Assembly: GCA_030737835.1 (NCBI GenBank)
Contig: CM060850.1
Span: forward strand, 30,855,716 to 30,919,715
Direction of reading: 5' to 3'
Origin: Acorus gramineus
Taxonomy: Eukaryota; Streptophyta; Magnoliopsida; Acorales; Acoraceae
Length of the DNA stretch: 64,000 nt
Both the position numbers and the translations under genes were made by a program. The notes below the pieces were generated by a model, which searched no databases, was not told where the DNA came from, and saw only the letters and a list, made by a program, of their open reading frames with translations. Positions 48,718 to 59,886 of the stretch are shown here, piece after piece. The first letter of the stretch is position 1; the number at the start of each line of letters is the position of its first letter.

Positions 48718-50548
48718 ATCACACGCAGAAGATATTATTTTTCCAATTTTTTTATAAATTTATTAATATAATTTATTAAAATATATATATTTATTTATTT
48801 TTAATAAAAATATAACCATCATTAACTAAGATATACTATTTTTTAAAAATTTAAAAACATTTGTAGAGTGAATTTAGGACTGAAAAAATATACTGGATGC
48901 CCTCTCTCACATCATGAATTGCTTGGCCGGATTCGGATTTGGATCCGAACTGGGATGGACATCGGACAGCAAAGCGGGCCTTTTTTTCATCTCTTTCACC
49001 GGTAGGGTTAGCACATCACGAACATTAAAAAAAAAAAAAAAAAAAAGGGTAGGTTAAGCGAGGGAGGCGACGATGAAATCGTAGCGGGGAGAGTAGCAGG
49101 CAAACGCTATCCGGCGAACGGGAATCGGCCTCAGTAGAAGTTATTCCCCAACAGATTACCGATTTCACAATTCTCACTTTTTAGGGTTTGTTTTTTTCTT
49201 CCCTTCTCAGTTTTTTTTTTTTTTTTGGTTAAAACAAATCTGTCTTTTTAAGTTTTTTTTGTTTTTTAAAAAATATTTCTATATAGGCTTGTATAGAAAT
49301 CGCATCTTTCATTCCTTTCATCTCTGTTTATTCTGTTTTTTTTTTTTTAATCCTATTTTGTTCTGGCCTACTCCGGTTCAAAGAGGGTATGATTTTTCGT
49401 GGACATATTTATGGAACTGATTAGCGGGTGATAAAGTTTTACATATAATTTGATCTCTCTCTTTTTTTTTCCATGTTATAATTTGATCTCTTATTTTTTT
49501 TTCCATGTTGCTTCGTGGTGTAAATGTGTGTGTGTGTGTTGTATTTGTTCTGTGATGCCCTTTCATTTAAATTTTTCCGAATTGAGATGTTGGTATGATA
49601 ACTAGAGTGGTTTCAATTTTCCTATTCGATAAATAGTAAAAAGAGAAATCATGATTGTGTGATATTTTTAGTTTACATGAAAAACTGCATAGTTTCTTGA
49701 GGAATGCAATATCTTCAGTTGTGGTTCACATCATCCAACGTCCAGGATGTTGCATTTTTACTGATAGTTCATGTTATACCTATCACCACTTTACACTGTG
49801 GTGCCTTGGTCATCATTTCGCAAGCCAGTTTTAGGTATATGGTGTTTTTTTTTCCCAAGAACATCCATAGATATTTGAGACATAGCTCATGAAGTCTTGC
49901 TGCTCCTACACGAGCAGTATTTACTTGTCAGGGAGGGGAAAGTACAGGTTTGGGAGTAGATTTTATGCATTCATATGGATTTGAATCTTCTCTTTTGGTT
50001 TTGCTTGCCGTGAGGGTTCCTTTAGCTGGGTAATTGGAGGACTTGCACACCAATGTCGTAATCTAATTATTGAATAAAACCATATCTGAGCTCTTGTCAC
50101 TCTGGAATTGAGAGAGAAATCATATATAGACCCTTTTAATTCTTTTGGTACAAATCTCCTAGAATAAAGTTTCATGAATACAAGTGATGCCCACAGCCAT
50201 GTGGCTGCTTATAATATTTACGCATCTTTGTTTTTCTTCACTCTTAATAAAAACAAAGTCCATTATGTAATATGTTTCCGTTAATAACTTGAATGTGATA
50301 TTTTTTTTCTCCTTAGATGCTTTAATATACATTGTGGTCAATTCCTTATGGATGAATTTCTATTTTTCATTATGTGTCAGTAAGTTAAGGTCATTTTCTT
50401 GTTATTTTATTTGATGCTGGGATTGCATGAATGGCATCATTTATTGGTGATTAATGCATACTTTCTCCCTACCCTTTAGAAATGTCTATCAGAAGACCAT
50501 TGGCATGAAAAATGATTTTACATAATGTTTATAGGCCTTGTCCTTGGA

Positions 50549-52942
50549 ATGATGGACAGTTCAACCAGTGAAGACGATGAGCTGACCGACCTTGAAGATG
50601 ATGGTGAAGATTGTCACATGCCATTGATTCCACACCACGATAAAGATGATCATTTAATTCCATATCAGGTACATGCAGATAGTTCTGGTGAATTGCAACC
50701 ATGTCTAGGAATGGAATTTGAATCTGATGAGGCTGCAAAGGATTTTTATTATGCATATGCTAGCCGTGTTGGTTTCCGTGTTCGCATCAGTGTTTCTCGT
50801 CGTTCAAGGAATGACGATACAATTATTATGCGGAGATATGTTTGTGCAAAGGAGGGTTACCATTCAAAAAGGAACGAACATGATGAAGGGAAAAAGAAGA
50901 GAAAGCGGGTCACCACAAGGGAAGGCTGCAAGGCAATGATTGAGATAATTCGTAAATATCATGGAAGATGGGTGGTTTCTAAACTTGTAATGGAACATTC
51001 TCATGTAGTGGCTGCACCAAGTAAAGTGCATTATGTTCTGCCTGAAGCTTATGCCAACATGGACCCATTTGTGGGAATGGAATTTGAATCTGATGAGGCT
51101 GCCAAAGCGTTTTATATGGTTTATGCTGGTCGTTTAGGCTTTTCCACACGCATTAGACGTTCATGTCGTTCAACACGTGATGATTCATTCATTTTGCGGC
51201 GTTTTGTTTGTACGAAAGAGGGTTTTGATTCGAGAGAAGATAATGGTGATGATAGCATTAAGAAGCAGAAGCATGGATCTATAAGGGAAGGTTGCAAAGC
51301 GATGATTGAAGTGGTTCGTAAGGATACTGACAAGTGGGTTATCTCTAAAGTTGTCACTGAACATTGTCACTCACTAGGAATCCCGAGCAAAGTTCCTTAT
51401 GTTCAGTTACAGGGTGAGGCACCTATTCTTTCAAAAGGCTTCGCTGGCACCATTGTTGATCCCAATTTACAGATTGAAGAACCATGTAGGGGGCTCAGCA
51501 ATCCTCCTCTTGATGAACAGGGATGCCGAAGTGATACCACAGAGATCCGACTGAATGCTTTTGGAGGAGAAAATGTTCAGAATCTGATCAACTATTTTAA
51601 GACAAGGCAAGCTGAGAACCCCTTATTCTATTACGCAGTACAAGCGGACAACAATGATTGTATGACTAATGTATTCTGGGCAGATGATAGAGCTAGGTTG
51701 GCATATGATTATTTTGGAGACGCTGTTACTTTTGATCGCGCATATAAGAAGGATGAATGTATGATGCCATTTGCCACATTTACAGGTGTGAACCATCACC
51801 TGCAGTCTGTTATATTTGGATGTGCCATTCTTATACGTGAAAGCGAGGCTTCATTCGTTTGGCTACTTGAGAATTGGCTGAGAGCAATGGGTGGGCGCCA
51901 TCCGATCTCTATGACTACGGACCAAAACAGGAATATGGAAGCAGCAACTGGGAAGGTATTTCCAAATACTCATCATCGCTTTTGCAAGTGGGACATATTG
52001 AATAAATGCAAGGATAAACTGTCCAAGTTATACTTGCTGCACACAACACTTGAAGGAGAGCTGGAAAAATGTGTCAATGACTCCGAGACAATTGAAGCCT
52101 TTGAATCACGCTGGGAATCTATTCTTTGCCGGTATAACTTGAAGGACAACACATGGCTGCAATCATTGTTCAGTATTCGCCAAAAGTGGGTACCAGTGTA
52201 TCTGAATGATGCATTCTTTGCTGAAGTCTCCCTGGCTCAAAATTCAGAGAGTATGAATAATTTTTTTAAAACATATTTCAATACAAAGACCACCTTACAA
52301 GTGTTTGTTACACTCTTTGAGCAAGCGATGATTGGTTGGTACGAGAAGGAAACATTAGCAGATTTTGCGACAGCTTATACTAAACCAATTTTGAAAACCC
52401 CATCACCCATGGAAAAACAAGCAGCAGAGATTTACACGAGGGCTATATTTGATAAGTTTCAGGAGGAATATGTTGAGTCCTTGGGCTATTATGCCGATAG
52501 AATTGAGGATGGTTCTATCAGCAAGTATACTGTGGCAAAAGATGAGGATGCTTGTAACACATTTGCTTCTACCTGTAGTACGTTCCGAAAAAATACATTC
52601 ACAGTTACCTTTGATGCCTCCGTTAAGAAAGCAAGCTGCAGTTGCCGCAAGTTTGAGTTTTCAGGTATTTTATGTAGACATGTGTTGAGAGTCTTCTTAA
52701 TGGTTGGTGTTCGTATGCTTCCTGATGATTATATATTGAAACGGTGGACAAGAAATGCCAAGAGCGGAGTTGTATTGGAGGACTGTCTGCGGTATAATGA
52801 TCTTTGTCGTGATGCAATTAAATTTGCAAAGGAGGGAGCCACATCTATGGAAATGTATCATTTTGCAAAGGATATTCTGCAGAAGGCCCTGGCTCAAATT
52901 ATGGCAGTGAAAAATGGTGTGAGCGGGAGGTGGGCGGGTTAA
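50549..52942 (+). CDS. FAR1-related sequence protein with two tandem FAR1 domains
   Basis: A single coding exon encodes 797 residues from the ATG at 50549. The frame is open further upstream, but an acceptor (TTTATAG) ends at 50534, so the upstream ATG at 50525 lies in intron. Two FAR1 DNA-binding domains follow one another, at about residues 52-155 (CLGMEFESDEAAKDFYYAYA, REGCKAMIEII) and 173-278 (FVGMEFESDEAAKAFYMVYA, REGCKAMIEVV). The MULE core spans about 362-575 and the SWIM finger CSCRKFEFSGILCRH has C697, C699, C709 and H711. Positions matching the ancestral DDE are D396, D458 (TTDQN) and E567. It is a tandem, same-strand relative of the FRS at 42873 but well diverged from it. A role as a nuclear DNA-binding regulator is inferred from the family. 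Confidence 0.92.
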   Translation: MMDSSTSEDDELTDLEDDGEDCHMPLIPHHDKDDHLIPYQVHADSSGELQPCLGMEFESDEAAKDFYYAYASRVGFRVRISVSRRSRNDDTIIMRRYVCAKEGYHSKRNEHDEGKKKRKRVTTREGCKAMIEIIRKYHGRWVVSKLVMEHSHVVAAPSKVHYVLPEAYANMDPFVGMEFESDEAAKAFYMVYAGRLGFSTRIRRSCRSTRDDSFILRRFVCTKEGFDSREDNGDDSIKKQKHGSIREGCKAMIEVVRKDTDKWVISKVVTEHCHSLGIPSKVPYVQLQGEAPILSKGFAGTIVDPNLQIEEPCRGLSNPPLDEQGCRSDTTEIRLNAFGGENVQNLINYFKTRQAENPLFYYAVQADNNDCMTNVFWADDRARLAYDYFGDAVTFDRAYKKDECMMPFATFTGVNHHLQSVIFGCAILIRESEASFVWLLENWLRAMGGRHPISMTTDQNRNMEAATGKVFPNTHHRFCKWDILNKCKDKLSKLYLLHTTLEGELEKCVNDSETIEAFESRWESILCRYNLKDNTWLQSLFSIRQKWVPVYLNDAFFAEVSLAQNSESMNNFFKTYFNTKTTLQVFVTLFEQAMIGWYEKETLADFATAYTKPILKTPSPMEKQAAEIYTRAIFDKFQEEYVESLGYYADRIEDGSISKYTVAKDEDACNTFASTCSTFRKNTFTVTFDASVKKASCSCRKFEFSGILCRHVLRVFLMVGVRMLPDDYILKRWTRNAKSGVVLEDCLRYNDLCRDAIKFAKEGATSMEMYHFAKDILQKALAQIMAVKNGVSGRWAG

Positions 52943-54056
52943 TGAATGCAAAAACTCAAGAGTAAGTAAAATACTGGGAGGATGGATGCATTGTTTTGGT
53001 GATTCTTGCATGCGACTCACTCGGTTATCATTTTCTTTTTGTAAACCAGGATGCACCTAGAAGACCTGCATTCCCATTTCTGGCATCACAATACCAAGGC
53101 ACCTCGCAGCTATTTGTAGTGAGATTGCCTGGGCCTTGGAAAATGATTATATAAATCTGGAGAATTATTATTATTTTTTGTTCAGAAAGCCACCCAGGTG
53201 TTTGGTAGGTTTGGTGTGTAATATTTTCCATTCCAAATTACGATCTGTAAATGTTGTATTAGCGCACTCAACTACTCAAAATTCGCGATGTTGCATGAAT
53301 AGGAAGATCTTAGAAGAAGGGGTAATTGAATTCCAATCCAATGGGGGGTGCAAAAATGTGAATTTCTTTTTATTTTACTTTTGCTTTTGTCTTTTAATTT
53401 GACAGTATGGGGTCTTTTGTTATCGCATACTTTTTTAATAAATGCATATGATTCAAAGGTTAAAAGTAAAAAAAAAAAAAAAAAAAAAAGAAAGAAAGAA
53501 AGAGGGATTCCACATCACCAAATGGCAATGGAGCCTAGTGCATCCTCAGATCACGTCGCTTTAACAAATGCGCGGCAGTGCTGTGATGAATATAATTCAA
53601 TTTTCTAACAGATTTCTCGTTCTTCAACTATTTTACACCATCTAATAATTTGATGTACTAAATTAAAAGGTATTAGCACCACCATTGACCTTGCGAATTA
53701 ATTGAGATGCACCACCATCTCGTAGAGGTTACCGATCATGACAATCTTTCTACTAAAAAATTAAAAAATTCACATTTAATCTATAAATTACATATTATTT
53801 TTTTATAAATACTTATAAAAAGAAAAAAAAATGGAGAGAATAACTTAATTGTGCATAATATTTTTTCTTTTATATTATATAATATATGTGTAATAAAATT
53901 ACTTGTTTTAGCTTTACCAAAAATTATCACAAGTGAATGGTGCGGGTTTTTTTTTCCTTATTTTTTCTTTTAATGATATTTGATGGATGATCGAACGGCG
54001 GGGACGATACCCACGATTCAACCCAGCGAAAAATGCACGGCGAGGGATGGTGAAAC

Positions 54057-54090
<34 letters not shown>

Positions 54091-54282
54091 ACCCTTTCTT
54101 TTCCTCTGCGTAGGTTTCAGGTGGCTTCAATTTGCTCCGCCGGAGATCGCGATTTCTCTCAAATTTCGCCTTTTTTTTTTAAAACACTGATCAACGACCT
54201 ATCTCACTCTATACCTCTGTATTTTATTTATTTATTTATTTAAAAGATAAGATAAGATCAGAGTTTCTAGGGCTTGCCGAAC
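52943..54282. other. Gap between second FRS gene and F-box gene
   Basis: FRS 3' UTR side, an A-run with (AAAG)n at about 53470-53503, AT-rich DNA, then the F-box promoter with a (CT)n run at about 54058-54087. No gene. Confidence 0.5.
54058..54087 (+). repeat. (CT)n tract in the F-box gene leader region
   Basis: About 15 CT units some 200 bp before the ATG at 54283. Pyrimidine (Y-patch-like) tracts are common near plant transcription starts. Confidence 0.75.
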
Positions 54283-57200
54283 ATGGCGTCTCCCGAGGAC
54301 AGAGAGGACGAAATGTTGGCTCAATTTCTCGAGTCTGAGATCCTATCTGAATCTTCTACAGAGGTAGAACCACTCCCCTCCCTATATTTCATTTCTATTG
54401 TTTTCTACTTTGTTAGGGTTAGGGTTTCTCGGGATTTCTATTCTCCTTCTCGAGGAACCTCTGATCATCTTAAGAACGGTTCTTCTTTTGTGATGTGATG
54501 ATTGACCAGGATGATGAGGAGATTAAGAGGCCGTCCAAGCAGCCCCGCCTCGGATCGACCTCATCTCCTTGGGGAAGTAGTAGTAGCGGCAACTCTGGTG
54601 GGGATGGAGTACGCACGGAGAACGGGACATTCACCAAGATCCCTCCGGAGCTCTTCCACCATATTCTCAAATTCTTATCATCTGAGGTCTCATAGGCTTT
54701 TTCTCATTTTTCAGCAAAACATGACGTTTATTCCAACATCAATTTTTTATTATTATTATTATTAAACTCTCTTTATTTGGATCGCAGGATCTCATCTCGT
54801 GCTCCCTGGTCTGTAGATTCTTAAATTTTGCTGCATCTGATGAATCTCTCTGGCGCCGTCTGTAAGTCCCAATCTTTGACATTCACACACAAAAATAATT
54901 ACCTTTTTTTTTTTTTTTCTACTATTTCTATTTCGTGTTGGTTGGTTTAACATCAAAATGTTTTCCATTTTTTGGTTAGTTAATGGTAAGTTGGTTTGCA
55001 GTTATGGCATGCGATGGGGACTGTCGGCTCCGGCTGGGAAACTACGTGAGTCTTCTTGGAAGAAGCTTTACATCCAGGTAATTCTCTTTGAACTTCTACA
55101 TGGGTACCAACTATTCTGGTTTCATATTTCACAATGGAAAGAGCAATCTTTCAGTTGCAGCGCATGTGCAGAGCAGAATAGGGTTTTTAATTTTGAGACA
55201 TGTTTCTATGTGAACTGCAGCGCGATAGTGAGGACATGACTGAGGTTGCGCAGAACACCCCCTCAGATATGAAGAAGTATTACATGCAAATGCAGACTGC
55301 CAAAAGAAGCCAAGCTCCTATTCTTGCACAAGTAATTTCACTCTAGTTGGCATATTCCTTTTTGGTCATGTTTACATGTGTGCCCCAGATGTATTCTTTT
55401 ACTCATCAATTTTCTTTTCTATCTTGTTGGAAGGTCAATGATGATCACATAGTCCGTGATCGGACAGTGGCAGATCAAGTGGCTTTCTGGAAGAGTAGCC
55501 GAGGTTTGACCGATGAGATGGTTGGTGATCATGTTTGCTCAGCCAAGATGTGTTCTTACACCCAGATAGGGAATATATTTCTCTGTGAGAAGACAGGATG
55601 GGTTCATGGTTCATAACAAAAATCCCTATTGATGAAAATCAATTACAGTTTTCCTATGTTTTCGCTATGTGGTAATTTTAACTGGTTTTTGTGCATATCT
55701 CCAGCGTGTGGCGATGCATGCAGGGAAGTAATTTTGGATCAATCAAGTGGGCTTATGGTTTGTACAGTCTCTGGACAATGTTTTGATAGGATGCTTTCAT
55801 ACGAGGATGAATCAGAAATTGTGAGTTTGATTCCCTGTGCCTTACCGTACATGCCTACCTGACCATTATATAGCTTTTCCATTGTTAACATCTCCTTTGG
55901 CATTGTCAGTGGTTTTGGGTTTGATTGCTTTTACTGTATTGTTATGCTTGTGAGACATGATGTGTAGTCTTGTTGTCATGTTTCATCATAGGTATTCTCT
56001 CTTTGATTTTGTATAAACTTCATGGTAAACAAGTAAATAACATCCATTGGGCTGATAGTAATTTTGCTGAATACTACATATTGTACATGAGAGCAAAAAC
56101 CAAATGGTCTGTGAATGATTTGACCCTAAGAAAGAGTATTTTGGTGGGTTTTATAAGGAGAGGAGAAAGAGCTCTTTTTGTTCATTAAGGTTTATTGTAA
56201 AGTGAGCTTTGTTGAAATTTCCAATAGATAAAGGAGAGAAATAGATATTCAAAATAGGATTTGAACTGAAGTGAGTTTTGATGAGGTTCTGTAAGGAAGA
56301 AGAGAAGAGAGAGAGGTTTTTTTTTATTAGATTCTGAATGAAGTTAATTTTGATGGAGCTCTTATTCGGGTTATATTAGTATTCTAGGATAGATGGTGGT
56401 TAAAATTTTTCTTACTTTGTTATCATTATTTTTGTCTTTAATGCTTTTTGGGATGTGTAAGACATGGATATACTATTCTAGCCCCCGATGGTATTATTAT
56501 AAGGATTTATACTAACTTGTCTAGGCATAAACAAATGTTTTTTTATATATATCCTTATCTATCCGACCCTTATTCCTCACCCCAAACGGGTGCGTATTGA
56601 ATAGAATACATCAGAATAGCTGATGCTATTTTTTTTTTATTAATTCCAGGAAGAGCAAGATGCTGGTGCAGTTGATGAAGCAGAGCCTTTCATGGGATCT
56701 GGACGATTCGGTAAACCCAATCATCTTGTATTTTTATCATGTCCTTATCTAAATTGCATCACCTGGATTATATAATAGCAAGAATGGCTTTATGCAGCAA
56801 TTGCAGAGTTGTTATCTCATCTATTTGTGTATAGGTTAAGTTATTAACCCCCCGTTTGGGTAACGGGTTAAGCGAGAATAAGAGTGGTATAAGGGTGATA
56901 TAAGAATGGATATGGAAAATGGATGTTTGTTTGCAGAGTATAACTTGGTATTACTAAACCAGTTTAAACAAGTATAAGAGAGTATAACAATTCTAAGTAA
57001 CCTCTAGGATAATCTATACTGAGTTTATCTATTCCCATGGATAAGTGGGATCCACCTAAAAAAAAAAAAAACACATCTCACACATCAAATCACCTATCAA
57101 CACCTCTTATACATCAATAGAGCTCACATGTCAAATCAATTTTTTACATTTTATTTATATTTTATTTTTCATCAACCAAAACGAACTCAACCTTTATTCT

Positions 57201-57578
57201 TATGTTTTTCAATGAGAATAAAAAAAAAACAACTAAATAAAAAAATCTCTTATTAGAATTGTTATTTATACTAGCATAGTTATCTATCCATAATAATTCA
57301 ATTTCTCAATCCAAACGGGGCCTAAATGAATAAAAAATCAAAGATAAGTAAATAAGTTAATTACAAAGGACTCACAAAACTTATATGGGGTTAGTATAAG
57401 TATGTAAGAACATCTTCAATCCTAAACCCATATCAAATTAAATTTGAGTAAAAATCTTATACTATGATTTCCTACTAATGTTTTCCTTTACAATTTTCTT
57501 TTGGCAGCAAGGGCTTATCTTTTAGGTTATAACTGCGCCGATGATAAGGAACTTGAAGCAGCGCTACGGTTTTGCTGA
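54283..57578 (+). CDS. SKIP31: F-box protein, SKIP31-like (9 exons)
   Basis: Exons 54283-54363, 54510-54686, 54788-54861, 55002-55077, 55221-55331, 55434-55608, 55705-55820, 56650-56710 and 57508-57578 join in phase to 313 residues. After an acidic N-terminus comes an F-box at about residues 66-112 ([46 protein letters not shown]). It would bind the ASK/SKP1 adaptor of an SCF ubiquitin ligase. The C-terminal half is a Cys/His-rich region ([40 protein letters not shown]) that looks metal-binding and is probably the substrate-recognition part. The last exon ends LEAALRFC. Assignment to SKIP31 rests on remembered family layout. The 797 bp last intron contains a Tourist-type MITE. Confidence 0.88.
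56848..57322. mobile_element. Tourist-type MITE with TAA duplication, in the F-box gene last intron
   Basis: A 475 bp element with inverted ends CCCCCCGTTTGG and CCAAACGGGGCC, flanked on both sides by TAA (56845-56847 and 57323-57325). A 3 bp TWA duplication and GTTTGG ends are characteristic of PIF/Harbinger-derived Tourist elements. No coding capacity. Confidence 0.75.
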
Positions 57579-59886
57579 TTCTCTGTATGAACAAGCATAG
57601 ATGGCATGTAATCCTTTTGTCTTGATGGTCTAATGCAAATATAAGTTATGTATTTTGATTACCTTTAAGAAGCAAGGCCATACTTGTTTCTGTTGTTGTG
57701 AATGTGTTTCTTAAACATTTTAGTTACATCGTTATTTGGACATCTTTTGATATGAAGGGGGCTGATCAAATTCTTCAGAGTATTGTTTCTGTGACAAAAA
57801 AAATTTAATCAATTTAGTGACCCATGCCAATCATAAGAGGACGTCCTATCACTTTTTAGGTGGGAGCGTCATCACTTCTGTAATTGATTCACATCATTAT
57901 TATGTAACAAGGGGGTTGACATCAGCTCTTATCTTTACATGTTTATAAATTTTCTTTGTTACTGTAATTTTGAAGGAGAGATTGCATCAGTAAAATCCTT
58001 ATTTTCTTTGACTCGTATGAGTGAGGTGGTTATTTGCATGGAAAACTTAGAAAGAAAATTCTTCTTTCAATACTTAAGATCAATTTGATAACTGTAGCTA
58101 GAAAGAGAATTCTTCTTTCACATGAATTTTAGTCCTGTAGATTATGTGGGAGGTTAAATTTCTCCTGAGAATTCTTCTTTTATACTAGAATTGCCAAACT
58201 TGGTGCTGCTTGTAATACCTGCACAAGTATACAATAAAATTTGTGTTCATATTCTTCACTCAATGAAAATAACATATAATCTGATTATAATAGATTATAT
58301 GTCGTGTCGGAGTTGCAGCGGATGCTATAAAACAGATCGATTGTGTATAATGTTTTATTAGTTCTACTAAGTGACGTGGGATGTGTGATGATATGAAAAT
58401 ACGGCTATGAATTGAGCAGTTCTAGATAATTATAATGCTTATTATGAATCGGGAGACCTGACGAGTTTTATTTAATATGGTGTGTCTTTAAAGATTATTT
58501 TGTGTTTTATTTAAATATTTAAAAAAAGCTAAATAATCTTCTTTTAATTATTTTTAAGTCTTTTTTTATTTAAGTAAAAATTTAAATAAAAATTTGATTT
58601 GATATGAATGGATAAATAATTAAAGAGATTTTTGAGTGATTTTTATATAAATTTAAATTTAAATTAGCATTTGAATATAAGATTAAAGATTAAAAAAAAA
58701 AAAAAAAGTTGTAAAACTTATTCAAAAAATATATTGTTGTTCGGACATCACTAAAAAATGTCTTTTGTAACTCTTTATCGGTTACAGATAATCTAAAAAA
58801 AAAAGTTCTCTTTCATTTTCGGTTTAAGTGGAATTGTTGTTGTTCCATGGATTATTTTTGGATCCATAACAAGAATCGAGTCATTAAACGATAAATCGCC
58901 AGTTGATGTACACTCCAACCACACAATCTCGAAACGAACAGGTGTTCACACATGCAAACAGAGGAAATATAAGTGGCAATTCTAAAAAATTAAGGGCTAA
59001 AGACATCTAAGTCCTTATAAACATGGAAAAACCTATATAAATCCTTACTAAAATTGGAACAGATGTACGAGTCCCTGAAAATTCAGAAAAACCCTTAATG
59101 GAATATTCCCAGAATATTCTATCACATATAATTGTGTAGACATTGAAGTCCTTATAAACAGTCATAAAGATAAATCAGTCCCTACAAAAGACAAAATTGC
59201 CCCTCAAAGACTTTTACATTAAATTGTGTTGAAGAATTTTTACATTTAATTGTGTAGAAATTGCATTTTTTAGAGGGTATTTAATTTTTAAATTGCAATG
59301 TCTGCACAATTAAATGTAAAAATACTTCAAGGGTATTTTTGTATTTTAGAGGAACAAATTTGTCTTTACGATTATTTATAAGGACTGTAATGTCTATCCA
59401 ATTAAATGTAAAAATCTTTCAGGGACAATTTTATCTTTTGCAATGACTAATTTGTCTTTATAATTGTTTATAGGGAGTACAATGTGTACACAATTTAATG
59501 TAAAAGTCTTTGATGGACAATTTTATCTTTTACATAGACTGATTTGTCTTTATGACTGTTTATAAGGACTTCAATGTCTACACAATTATATGTGATGGAA
59601 TATTCTATGAATATTCCGTTAAATTTGGATGGAAATTTAACTCAGGTATGATAATTGGATTTTTCTGAATTTTTAAGGACCCGTATGTCTCTTCCAATTT
59701 TAGTAGAGATTATATATTTTTTTAAGCAGGGACTTAAATGACTTTAACCCAAAAATTAAATGGGTGCAGAGAACGTGCGTTTACGGTTGAACGACGTTGC
59801 ATTCGAGGGGACCGTTTGCTGCTGAACAGATTAGATTCTCTCAAAGTTTTTTTTTTTTTTTTTTTGAAAATAAAAAATAAAAAAAA
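57579..59886. other. Gap between F-box gene and hydrolase gene
   Basis: F-box 3' UTR, then AT-rich DNA with imperfect repeats around AGAATTCTTCTTT (about 58045-58180), followed by a 757 bp foldback element at 58994-59750 and a T-run at about 59847-59864 just before the hydrolase start. No gene. Confidence 0.55.
58994..59750. mobile_element. Foldback Mutator-type MITE with 9 bp target-site duplication
   Basis: The left arm GGGCTAAAGACATCTAAGTCC and right arm GGACTTAAATGACTTTAACCC are inverted copies. Pairing continues inward for well over 100 bp, including ACTAAAATTGGAA-AGA and AAAATTCAGAAAAA blocks. AAAAATTAA flanks both sides (58985-58993 and 59751-59759). Long inverted arms and a 9 bp duplication point to the Mutator-like superfamily. 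The interior repeats variants of TTTATAAGGACT-CAATGTCTACACAATTA. Confidence 0.75.

Larger units (their letters stand above)
45117..50534. other. Region between the two FRS genes
   Basis: No supported coding gene. The first part probably includes untranslated or alternative 3' exons of the first FRS gene. A 216 bp tandem duplication lies at 46678-47109 and a CT run at about 48690-48717. Sequence from about 49060 onward, with a run of A at about 49029-49046, precedes the second FRS gene and probably contains its leader exon and leader intron (acceptor at 50534). Confidence 0.5.

Noticed and set aside
50525..50548. Upstream ATG at 50525 for the second FRS gene
   Set aside because: The acceptor TTTATAG ending at 50534 puts this ATG inside the leader intron; the ATG at 50549 fits the family start better.
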